From: Methylorubrum extorquens | GTDB lineage: Bacteria; Pseudomonadota; Alphaproteobacteria; Rhizobiales; Beijerinckiaceae | NCBI GenBank assembly: GCA_019695455.1 | Contig: JAEUAC010000181.1 | Location: 1-11,383 of the forward strand | Reading direction: 5' to 3' | Length of the DNA: 11,383 nucleotides | Part shown: piece after piece, positions 1 through 5,663 of the stretch | Numbering within the stretch: the first letter of the stretch is position 1 | How the letters are laid out: every line of letters begins with the position of its first letter | Program-made: the position numbers and the translations under genes | Notes under the pieces: generated by a model | The model's database searches: none | What the model was told of the DNA's origin: nothing | Seen by the model: only the letters and a program-made list of their open reading frames with translations

Positions 1-8
1 CGACCGCC

Positions 9-1571
9 CTACTTCTTCTTCCCGAACGGGAATCCACCGAGACCGGGCAACCCCGGCATCTTCGGCCCGCCGAGCCCCGGAAGGCCCGGCATCTTTCCAC
101 CACCCAGTCCGGGCGGCATGGGCGGCATCTTCGCGGCGAGGCCGGGCAGGCCGCCCGCGCCGCCGCCGCCCATCGACTTCTGCATCTCGGCCAGCATCTC
201 GGGCGACGGCTGGGGCATGCCGCCGCCGAGCCCCATCATCTTGCCGAGCATGCCGGACATGCCCTTGCCCTTGCCGCCGCCCATCATCTTCATGACGTCG
301 GCCATCTGGCGGTGCATCTTGAGGAGCTTGTTGATCTCCTCGACCTTGGCGCCCGCGCCGGCCGCGATGCGCTTCTTGCGGGAGTTCTTGAGGAGGTCCG
401 GGTTGCGGCGCTCGGCCGGCGTCATCGACGAGATGATGGCGCGCTGGCGCTTCACGGCCTTGTCGCCGAGCCCGGCCGTCTCCGCCTGGGCCTTGAGCTT
501 GCCCATGCCGGGCATCATGCCCATCAGGCCGCCCATGCCGCCCATGCGCTCGACCTGGGCCAGCTGATCGGACAGGTCCTCCAGGTCGAACTGGCCCTTC
601 CGCATCTTGGCGGCCATCTTCTCGGCCTTGGCCGCGTCGATGGTCTCCGCCGCCCGCTCGACGAGGGAGACGACGTCGCCCATGCCGAGGATGCGGTTGG
701 CGACGCGGGCCGGATGGAACTCCTCCAGCGCGTCGACCTTCTCGCCGGTGCCGACGAGCTTGATCGGCCGGCCCGTGACGGCCCGCATGGAGAGCGCCGC
801 GCCGCCGCGCGAGTCGCCGTCCATCCGCGTGAGCACGATGCCCGTGATGCCGATCCGGCCGTCGAAGGCGCGCGCCGTGTTCACGGCGTCCTGGCCCGTC
901 AGCGCGTCGGCGACGAGCAGCACCTCGTGGGCGCCGGTCGCGGCCTTCACGTCCGCGGCCTCCGCCATCAGGGCCTCGTCGACCGTGGTGCGGCCGGCCG
1001 TGTCCAGCATGACGACGTCGAACCCGCCGAGCTTCGCGGCATCGATCGCCCGCCGGGCGATCTGCACGGCGGTCTGGCCGGCGACGATCGGCAGCGTTTC
1101 GACGCCGACCTGCTGGCCGAGGATCGCCAGCTGCTCCATGGCGGCCGGCCGCCGCGTGTCGAGCGAGGCCATCAGGACGCGCCGGCCCGACCGGTCGGTG
1201 AGGCGCTTGGCGATCTTCGCCGTCGTGGTCGTCTTGCCGGAGCCCTGGAGGCCGACCATCAGGACCGGCACGGGCGGCACCGCGTTCAGGTCGATCGTCT
1301 CGGACTCGGAGCCGAGCATCTCCACGAGCTGGTCGTGGACGATCTTCACGACCATCTGGCCGGGGGTCACCGACTTGACGACCTCGGCGCCGACGGCGCG
1401 GCTCCTCACCTTGTCCGTGAAGGACCGCACCACCTCCAGCGCGACGTCGGCCTCGAGCAGCGCGCGCCGGACCTCGCGCAGGGCCGCGTTGACGTCCTCC
1501 TCCGACAGCGCACCCCGGCGGGTGAGCCCGTCCAGGATGGAGGAGAGCTTCTCCGAAAGACCCTCGAACAT
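9..1571 (-). CDS. ffh: Signal recognition particle protein Ffh (SRP54)
   Basis: This is the GTPase subunit of the signal recognition particle. It binds 4.5S RNA and signal sequences of nascent membrane proteins and docks with FtsY. An N-domain (about 1-95) precedes the G-domain, which has GLQGSGKT at 107-114, DTRRPAA at 138-144, DTAGR at 190-194 and TRMDGD at 248-253. The M-domain (about 325-450) is methionine-rich, with the RNA-binding segment around NSRKKRIAAGAG (396-407). The protein is 520 residues, longer than the usual 450 or so, because of a Gly/Met/Pro-rich tail that holds a duplicated KMPGLPGLGG and ends in KKK. The ATG at 1571 lies one base after the stop of the upstream gene (TAG-c-ATG). 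No AGGAG-like site precedes it, which suggests translational coupling. The family assignment is certain. The gene is complete, with its TAG stop at 9-11. Confidence 0.98.
   Translation of the reverse strand: MFEGLSEKLSSILDGLTRRGALSEEDVNAALREVRRALLEADVALEVVRSFTDKVRSRAVGAEVVKSVTPGQMVVKIVHDQLVEMLGSESETIDLNAVPPVPVLMVGLQGSGKTTTTAKIAKRLTDRSGRRVLMASLDTRRPAAMEQLAILGQQVGVETLPIVAGQTAVQIARRAIDAAKLGGFDVVMLDTAGRTTVDEALMAEAADVKAATGAHEVLLVADALTGQDAVNTARAFDGRIGITGIVLTRMDGDSRGGAALSMRAVTGRPIKLVGTGEKVDALEEFHPARVANRILGMGDVVSLVERAAETIDAAKAEKMAAKMRKGQFDLEDLSDQLAQVERMGGMGGLMGMMPGMGKLKAQAETAGLGDKAVKRQRAIISSMTPAERRNPDLLKNSRKKRIAAGAGAKVEEINKLLKMHRQMADVMKMMGGGKGKGMSGMLGKMMGLGGGMPQPSPEMLAEMQKSMGGGGAGGLPGLAAKMPPMPPGLGGGKMPGLPGLGGPKMPGLPGLGGFPFGKKK
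33..95 (-). repeat. Short tandem repeat coding the Ffh C-terminal tail
   Basis: Within ffh, residues 493-502 and 504-513 are both KMPGLPGLGG, an 11-residue (33-base) period. A related Gly/Pro/Met-rich stretch lies just upstream. The repeat gives the tail its low-complexity, probably disordered character. It is part of the coding region and is not a mobile repeat. Confidence 0.75.
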
Positions 1572-1572
1572 G

Positions 1573-1791
1573 CTATTCGGCCGTGCCGCCCATGGAGGAG
1601 GCGAGGCGCCGCTCGGCGAGCGCCGCCTCGAAATGGCCGATGGCGCTCGCGAACTTGTCCCGGCAGCCGGGATTGCAGAAGCCGACCACGGCTCCGGCGT
1701 AGCGCGTGAGGGAATCCGCCGCGATCGGCTTTCCCGACCACGGACAGGTCTCGTTCACCGCGTCTTCGATGCGCATCGGCTCGTCGGCCAT
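1573..1791 (-). CDS. Small YHS/TRASH-like cysteine-motif protein upstream of ffh
   Basis: This 72-residue protein has Cys16 in CPWSGKPI and Cys39/Cys43 in FCNPGCRDKF, with VVGF just before the second motif. The C-x(n)-FCxxxC-xxxF layout resembles YHS/TRASH-type metal-binding modules. From memory, short relatives in alphaproteobacteria are sometimes labelled glutathione S-transferase, but nothing here looks like a GST fold. A CAGGAG Shine-Dalgarno about 7 bases before the ATG at 1791 supports the start. The gene ends one base before ffh, so the two are surely co-transcribed. Metal binding is inferred from the cysteines, and the cellular role is unknown. Confidence 0.85.
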   Translation of the reverse strand: MADEPMRIEDAVNETCPWSGKPIAADSLTRYAGAVVGFCNPGCRDKFASAIGHFEAALAERRLASSMGGTAE

Positions 1792-1815
1792 GGGGCGGCT
1801 CCTGCGATCCGTCCG

Positions 1816-1857
1816 AACGCCGACAGCGCCCGAGGGCGCATCGCGCTGTCGGGCGTT
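1816..1857 (-). other. Long hairpin upstream of the cysteine-motif/ffh operon
   Basis: A stem of about 14 pairs forms between 1816-1829 and 1843-1857 with one bulged G at 1853 and a 13-base loop. An alternative small hairpin (GCGCC, loop CGAG, GGCGC at 1826-1839) would compete with it. No T-run follows on either strand. On the minus strand it lies between the DUF4260 stop (1940) and the Shine-Dalgarno of the cysteine-motif gene. It could therefore be a terminator without a U-tract for the upstream operon, or a leader structure for the downstream one. Confidence 0.55.
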
Positions 1858-1939
1858 GACCTCCGGCGAAGCCTCGTGGCCCCTCTCCGGTCGGCGGCTG
1901 GATAGCTCGCTCGTCAGATTGTGGGCGCCCTGTAGGCGA

Positions 1940-2362
1940 TCAGGGCCCGGCCGTCAATTTCGGCTCGGGTCCCGACGGGTGCCGGGCGGCTCCGACCGGC
2001 CCGAGATGGGTGCGGTGGAAGCCGCCGCCGTACTTGAGGCCGTATCCCAGCGCGCGATCGAAGCCGACATGGGCCAGCCAGATCAAGGCGAGGGCCGAGC
2101 CCAGGGAGGTCCCGGAGGCCGCCGCCAGGCAGAGGAGCAGGAGGGGCCCGACCGTGCTGTGCGCGGCGTTGTAGACGAGCGCGCCGATGCCCGGACGGAC
2201 CAGGTAGGCGAGCATGCTGAGATCCGGGGCCAGGATCAGCGCCGCCAGGATCCACCAGGAGTGTCCGGTCCAGGAATAGCCGGACACGGCCGCCAGGAAG
2301 AGCGCCGCGCCTTCGGCTCGCAGGAGGAGCCGGGGCAAGCCCTGGACGTGACCTTCCACCAT
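1940..2362 (-). CDS. DUF4260 family membrane protein
   Basis: This 140-residue integral membrane protein has about four hydrophobic segments (near 14-30, 34-56, 62-86 and 88-104). It carries motifs I recognise from DUF4260: APDLSMLAYL (45-54), YNAAHS (64-69) and WLAHVGFDRALGYGLKY (95-111), followed by THLG. The function of the family is unknown. I chose the ATG at 2362 because it begins shortly before the conserved RLLLRAEG. An in-frame ATG at 2398 has an AGGG upstream and would add 12 residues. An ATG at 2476 would overlap the upstream gene and looks unlikely. It follows the zinc-ribbon-like gene closely and is probably co-transcribed with it. Confidence 0.85.
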   Translation of the reverse strand: MVEGHVQGLPRLLLRAEGAALFLAAVSGYSWTGHSWWILAALILAPDLSMLAYLVRPGIGALVYNAAHSTVGPLLLLCLAAASGTSLGSALALIWLAHVGFDRALGYGLKYGGGFHRTHLGPVGAARHPSGPEPKLTAGP

Positions 2363-2414
2363 CGACGACGCCTCGCGCGGACGGGCGAGCGGAGCCATGA
2401 TCGAGGCCGCCCTG

Positions 2415-2660
2415 TCAACCTGTGGTTGACCGGCCTTTCGGCGACCCGGCCGGACGGCGGGCCGAATCCGGGCCAAGCTCCACCGCGCTGGCCGACAGGC
2501 GGACGACGTCCGGGTGGTCCGGATCCCGCGAGGCGAGGTGCAGGAGGTCGTGCTCGGTCGCCACGCAGAGGTGGCACTGGTAGCCGTAATGGAGCCGGTC
2601 GTCCTTCGTGAGGAGCTGCCGGCAATCGTGGCAGAGGAAGCGGAGGGTCCGGCGCGGCAT
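2415..2660 (-). CDS. Small CxxC/CxxC zinc-ribbon-like hypothetical protein
   Basis: This 81-residue protein has two cysteine pairs, C10-x2-C13 and C29-x2-C32, spaced like a zinc ribbon. A basic N-terminus (MPRRTLRF) precedes them and an acidic/His stretch (ASRDPDHPD) follows. I chose the ATG at 2660, with GAGAG a few bases before it, over the ATG at 2690, which has no Shine-Dalgarno and no matching residues. It lies 52 bases upstream of the DUF4260 start (16 if the earlier DUF4260 ATG is used), so the two probably share a transcript. I do not recognise a characterised homologue. The zinc-site pattern is the main argument that it is real. Confidence 0.62.
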   Translation of the reverse strand: MPRRTLRFLCHDCRQLLTKDDRLHYGYQCHLCVATEHDLLHLASRDPDHPDVVRLSASAVELGPDSARRPAGSPKGRSTTG

Positions 2661-2897
2661 GGCTCTCAACTGGGACTCCGCGACTCCCATGCAAGGGCAC
2701 GGACCGCATCGACCTTGCGGTTTCGGCCGAAGCGGTCCATATCACCGGGACCCAAGAGTGGTTCGGCGACTCCCACGCTCCGTTTGCAGAGCGCCACGTC
2801 CTCCCCCCATCATCGAAGGTTCGCGCCGCAACCCGAAAGCGGTCGGCGCGTTATGAGAACGAAAGAAGACCGGCTGCATGCCGGCAAAGGACATTGA
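2661..2897. other. Divergent intergenic region between the zinc-ribbon gene and the 59-residue gene
   Basis: No gene is supported here. It contains a 7-bp inverted repeat (GGACCGC at 2701-2707, GCGGTCC at 2732-2738) enclosing the 10-bp palindrome TTCGGCCGAA (2722-2731). A weak sigma70-like pair, TTGCGG (2715-2720), 17 bases, CATATC (2738-2743), overlaps the same segment on the plus strand. An EcfG-like element lies further down (separate entry). A Shine-Dalgarno AAGGA at 2887-2891 serves the gene starting at 2898. Confidence 0.4.
2828..2852 (+). promoter_or_regulatory. EcfG-like promoter candidate for the 59-residue gene
   Basis: GCAAC (2828-2832), a 16-base spacer and CGTT (2849-2852) match the alphaproteobacterial general-stress consensus GGAAC-N16/17-CGTT with one mismatch. 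The implied transcript would start near 2858-2860 and leave about a 40-base leader before the GTG at 2898. The mismatch falls in the -35 core, so this is tentative. Confidence 0.3.
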
Positions 2898-3077
2898 GTG
2901 AATCTCCAGACCTATAACAACGACAAGACCATCAAGACCCATCGCGTCCCCTCGACCCTTCCCGCCATCCGGACCTCCGCCCATCCCAGCGCGCGCAATC
3001 GCCAGGGCTGGCAGGTGCAGCCGAGCGGGCTGTCGCGGGAAGAGACCCGCCGCCTCGTTCTCGAGATGATCGGCTGA
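2898..3077 (+). CDS. Small conserved-looking hypothetical protein, GTG start
   Basis: This 59-residue protein begins MNLQTYNNDKTIKTHRVPST and ends SREETRRLVLEMIG. It starts at a GTG with a good Shine-Dalgarno (AAGGA, 6 bases upstream) and stops at a TGA at 3075-3077. A UUCG-capped hairpin follows within 10 bases. The composition is polar and basic in the middle (RTSAHPSARNRQGWQVQPSG), with a short amphipathic C-terminal helix and no signal peptide or membrane segment. It looks like a small protein family I have seen in Methylobacteriaceae, but I can give no function. Start, Shine-Dalgarno and downstream hairpin together make it a likely real gene. Confidence 0.7.
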   Translation: MNLQTYNNDKTIKTHRVPSTLPAIRTSAHPSARNRQGWQVQPSGLSREETRRLVLEMIG

Positions 3078-3086
3078 CGCGACCCG

Positions 3087-3108
3087 GCACGGCCCTTCGG
3101 GGCCGCGC
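3087..3108 (+). terminator. UUCG-capped GC hairpin after the 59-residue gene
   Basis: CGGCCC (3090-3095), loop TTCG, GGGCCG (3100-3105) form a perfect six-pair stem with an extra-stable tetraloop. Two further G-C pairs lie outside one mismatch. It begins about 10 bases after the stop codon. There is no T-run, so a classical intrinsic terminator is not certain. Confidence 0.5.
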
Positions 3109-3114
3109 CACATC

Positions 3115-3186
3115 CTTTCCGGGCCCGCCGCCTCGGCGGCGCCCAACCAGCTTTCCGGGCCCGCCGCTTCGGCGGCGCCCGACCGG
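3115..3186. repeat. Two tandem 36-bp copies, each with a GC hairpin
   Basis: Copies at 3115-3150 and 3151-3186 differ at three positions. Each holds GGGC-CCGCCG, a 3-base loop, CGGCGG-c-GCCC: a ten-pair stem with one bulge. They lie between two convergent genes (stops at 3077 and 3228). They may act as bidirectional transcription stops or mRNA 3'-end protectors. A further weak inverted repeat (GACCGGA at 3181-3187, TCCGGTC at 3205-3211) follows. Confidence 0.65.
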
Positions 3187-3227
3187 ACCCGCCGTGCGAC
3201 CCCTTCCGGTCCGGCCTGGCGTCCGAC

Positions 3228-4253
3228 CTAGAACGTTCCCCTGAACTCCTCGCCCACGGGCGGCTCCGCCGACGGAGCCGGCCTCGCCGATGCAGGCGGC
3301 CCCTCGGGCAGGGTGCCCGTCGCGTCCGGCTGCGCGGGGGGCGGCGCCGGACGCGGCCGCCGGAGCTTCGGCTCGGCCGCCGCGACCACCGGGCGGGCCG
3401 CGGCCTGCTGGGCCAGGAACTCCGTCATGTCCTTCAGAACCGGCGCCTTCCGGCGCAGCAGCACCGACAGCGCCAGGAGCGTGTCCGCGTGGTCTAGCCC
3501 GCGATAGACGCGCTCCGTCACGAGCGAGCCGGCCTCCCGCAGCCGCGCCGACAGGGCGGCCGTGTGGCGGGGCTCGACGGTGGTGTCCGTGTCGCCCGTC
3601 GCTAGGAAGGCCGGCATGCCGGCCCGCGCGAAGCGGACCGGCTGCGTCGCGGGCTTGTCGGGCGCATCCCCGAAGACCTTGATCGTGGTCGGGTCGTCGA
3701 GCGGCAGGAAGTCGTAGGGTCCCGACAGGCCGGCGACGCCGCGGATCACGGCCGGATCCACGCCGGCCCGCCTCAGGTAGCGGCCGTCGAGGGCCAGCAT
3801 GGCGGCGTTGTAGGCGCCCGCCGAATGCCCTGCGAGGAGGATGCGCGCGGGATCGCCGCCGAGCCGGGCGGCGTTGTCGCGCACCCAGCGGATCGCGGCC
3901 GCGCCGTCGTCCAGGAAGGCCGGGAAGCGGACCTCCGGATAGAGCCGGTAGTCCGGCACCGCGACCAGGAAGCCCTTCGACGCGATCGCCTCGCCCGCGA
4001 AGGCGTATTCCGCCCGGTCGCCGGAATCCCACGATCCGCCGTAGAAGAAGACGACGACCGGCAGGGGGCGCGTGCTCTTCGCCGGCGCGTAGACGTCGAG
4101 CCCCTGCCGGAGCCCGGCCCCGTAGGAGGCGCTCGCGACCCGGACCACGCCCTGCTCGGGCGGGTTCACCGCCTCGAAGACCTGCAGGGGCGTGCAGGCG
4201 GCCGCGGCCAAGGCCGCGAGGCCCGTCACGAAGATGCGACGCAACGGGATCAT
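3228..4253 (-). CDS. Exported alpha/beta hydrolase (esterase/lipase-like), probable lipoprotein
   Basis: This 341-residue alpha/beta hydrolase is of the carboxylesterase/BD-FAE-like type. The oxyanion-loop region is FFYGGSWDSGDR (69-80). The nucleophile Ser144 lies in GHSAG (142-146), the likely acid is Asp223 (TGDTDTTV), and the base is His255 (LDHAD). The N-terminus MIPLRRIFVTGLAALAAAAC is a signal peptide ending at Cys20. The lipobox (AAAC) lacks the usual Leu at -3, so lipidation is likely but not certain. The last 55 residues are Pro/Ala-rich and probably disordered. I chose the ATG at 4253 because it gives a clean signal peptide. An ATG at 4340 would add 29 unrelated residues. The gene is divergent from osmC. 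The substrate cannot be told from sequence. Confidence 0.88.
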   Translation of the reverse strand: MIPLRRIFVTGLAALAAAACTPLQVFEAVNPPEQGVVRVASASYGAGLRQGLDVYAPAKSTRPLPVVVFFYGGSWDSGDRAEYAFAGEAIASKGFLVAVPDYRLYPEVRFPAFLDDGAAAIRWVRDNAARLGGDPARILLAGHSAGAYNAAMLALDGRYLRRAGVDPAVIRGVAGLSGPYDFLPLDDPTTIKVFGDAPDKPATQPVRFARAGMPAFLATGDTDTTVEPRHTAALSARLREAGSLVTERVYRGLDHADTLLALSVLLRRKAPVLKDMTEFLAQQAAARPVVAAAEPKLRRPRPAPPPAQPDATGTLPEGPPASARPAPSAEPPVGEEFRGTF

Positions 4254-4274
4254 GAGGAGCAGCCGGCCATGGAC

Positions 4275-4299
4275 CGAACGGGAATCGTCGATGGGCGTT
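4275..4299 (+). promoter_or_regulatory. EcfG-like promoter candidate for osmC
   Basis: CGAAC (4275-4279), 16 bases, CGTT (4296-4299) match GGAAC-N16/17-CGTT with one mismatch, at the first base only. Transcription would begin around 4305, about 60 bases before the osmC ATG. A general-stress promoter fits the role of OsmC. The match is short, so chance is possible. Confidence 0.4.
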
Positions 4300-4363
4300 G
4301 CGGTTCCGATGCCGTCGCCGGCGGACGCTCCGACCGGCACGCCCTCACGTCGAAAGGACCACC

Positions 4364-4786
4364 ATGATCAAGACAGCGAAGGCCGTCTGGAAGGGCACCG
4401 GCAAGGACGGGACCGGGCAGCTCACGACGGAATCCGGCGTGCTCGACGCCGCACCGTATTCCTTCAAGACCCGGTTCGAGGGCCAGAAGGGCACCAATCC
4501 GGAGGAACTGATCGCGGCCGCCCATGCCGGGTGCTTCTCCATGGCGCTCGCCTTCCAGCTGCAGGGTGCGGGATTCGCGCCGACCGAGCTCGCGACGGAT
4601 GCGGCCGTCACGCTGGAGAAGGACGGCGAGGGTTTCAAGGTCTCGAAGTCCGCCCTGACGCTGAAAGCGCAGGTTCCCAACATCGATCAGGCCCAATTCG
4701 AGGAGCTGGCCAGGAAAGCCAAGGAAGGCTGTCCGATCTCCAAGCTCCTGACGGCCGAGATCACGCTGGACGCGACCCTGAATTGA
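4364..4786 (+). CDS. osmC: OsmC family thiol peroxidase
   Basis: This 140-residue OsmC/Ohr-superfamily protein reduces organic hydroperoxides with a cysteine pair. The catalytic Cys57 lies in AAAHAGCFSMAL and the resolving Cys123 in EGCPISK. The partner Arg38 (TRFEG) and Glu48 (NPEEL) are present. Length and cysteine spacing match OsmC more closely than Ohr. The start at 4364 has AAAGGA at 4353-4358, about 5 bases upstream. An earlier in-frame ATG (4298) would add 22 Arg-rich residues and is rejected. A stress-type promoter candidate precedes the gene and a strong palindrome follows it, so it looks monocistronic. Confidence 0.95.
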   Translation: MIKTAKAVWKGTGKDGTGQLTTESGVLDAAPYSFKTRFEGQKGTNPEELIAAAHAGCFSMALAFQLQGAGFAPTELATDAAVTLEKDGEGFKVSKSALTLKAQVPNIDQAQFEELARKAKEGCPISKLLTAEITLDATLN

Positions 4787-4795
4787 TCTGGCGGC

Positions 4796-4817
4796 GCCGG
4801 GGCGTTAACGCCCCGGC
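4796..4817 (+). terminator. 22-bp perfect palindrome after osmC
   Basis: GCCGGGGCGTT followed directly by AACGCCCCGGC is a perfect 22-bp dyad starting ten bases after the osmC stop and ending 20 bases before suhB. As RNA it folds to a strong GC stem capped by the central bases. No T-run follows. Termination is the likeliest role, and a DNA-binding site is an alternative. Confidence 0.5.
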
Positions 4818-4837
4818 ATCTCCCCGATCGGCGCACC

Positions 4838-5638
4838 ATGATCCGCTCCCCCCTCATCACCGTCATGACCGATGCCGTCCAGAAGGCGGCGCGGTCTCTG
4901 AAGCGCGATTTCGGCGAGGTCGAGAACCTGCAGGTGTCCCGCAAGGGCCCGGGCAACTTCGTGTCGGCGGCCGACCACAAGGCCGAGACCGTGCTGCGCG
5001 AGGCGCTGGAGAAGGCGCGGCCGGGCTATGGCTTCGTGCTCGAGGAATCGGGCCGCATCGCGGGATCGGACACGACCCACACCTGGCACGTGGACCCGCT
5101 CGACGGGACCACCAACTTCCTGCACGGCATCCCGCATTTCTGCATCTCGGTCGGCCTGGAGCGCGAGGGGCAGATCGTGGCGGGCATCGTCTACGATCCG
5201 ATCAAGGACGAGATGTTCATGGCCGAGAAGGGCAAGGGCGCCTACATGAACAACCGCCGGATCCGGGTCGCCGCCCGGCGCGAGATCCAGGACGCGGTCG
5301 CCTATTGCGGCCTGCCGCATATCGGACGGCCCGCGCATCCGCGCTTCCTGTCCGAGATGGCGAGCGTCATGACGGCGGTGGGCGGGCTGCGCCGCTTCGG
5401 GGCCGCCGCGCTCGACATGGCCTACGTGGCGGCCGGGCGGGCCGACCTCTACTGGGAGCGCGACCTGCAATCCTGGGACATCGCGGCCGGCATCGTGCTG
5501 ATCCGCGAGGCGGGCGGCTTCGTGTCGGATTGCGACGGCGGCTCCGACCCGCTGTCGACGCTGTCGGTCTGCGCCGGGAACGAGACGCTGCAGCGCGAAC
5601 TGCTCGGCCTCCTCAAGAAGCCGCTGGCACGGGCTTGA
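4838..5638 (+). CDS. suhB: Inositol monophosphatase family protein (SuhB-like)
   Basis: This 266-residue magnesium-dependent phosphatase belongs to the IMPase/SuhB family. Metal-site motifs are FVLEESG (66-72), WHVDPLDGTTNFLHGIPHF (83-101; Asp86 and Asp89) and SWDIAAG (212-218; Asp214). The N-terminal GNFVSAADHKAE (39-50) is also typical. In E. coli SuhB both cleaves inositol phosphate and takes part in rRNA transcription antitermination. Which applies here is not visible. The ATG at 4838 has no clear Shine-Dalgarno, but MIRSPLITVM agrees with alphaproteobacterial relatives. An ATG at 4865 is the alternative. The stator-like gene follows after 25 bases, so the two may share a transcript. Confidence 0.95.
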   Translation: MIRSPLITVMTDAVQKAARSLKRDFGEVENLQVSRKGPGNFVSAADHKAETVLREALEKARPGYGFVLEESGRIAGSDTTHTWHVDPLDGTTNFLHGIPHFCISVGLEREGQIVAGIVYDPIKDEMFMAEKGKGAYMNNRRIRVAARREIQDAVAYCGLPHIGRPAHPRFLSEMASVMTAVGGLRRFGAAALDMAYVAAGRADLYWERDLQSWDIAAGIVLIREAGGFVSDCDGGSDPLSTLSVCAGNETLQRELLGLLKKPLARA

Positions 5639-5663
5639 CACCGGTGGGGCCGGGGCTGCCACG

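Noticed and set aside
312..1905. Long plus-strand open frames of 465 and 432 codons opposite ffh.
   Set aside because: They are antisense to an unmistakable Ffh and have no recognisable motifs.
2236..2745. Minus-strand 169-codon frame across the zinc-ribbon and DUF4260 genes.
   Set aside because: It lies out of frame with both recognised proteins and is Pro/Arg-rich without any motif.
2514..2897. Plus-strand 127-codon frame ending just before the 59-residue gene.
   Set aside because: Its first part is antisense to the zinc-ribbon gene, it has no Shine-Dalgarno and its product has no pattern.
2894..2918. TTGAGT and TATAAC as a promoter inside the 59-residue gene.
   Set aside because: The spacer is only 13 bases and the elements lie in coding sequence.
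3115..3186. Possible CRISPR repeats.
   Set aside because: The two 36-bp units are directly adjacent with no spacer and are GC hairpins. There are no cas genes.
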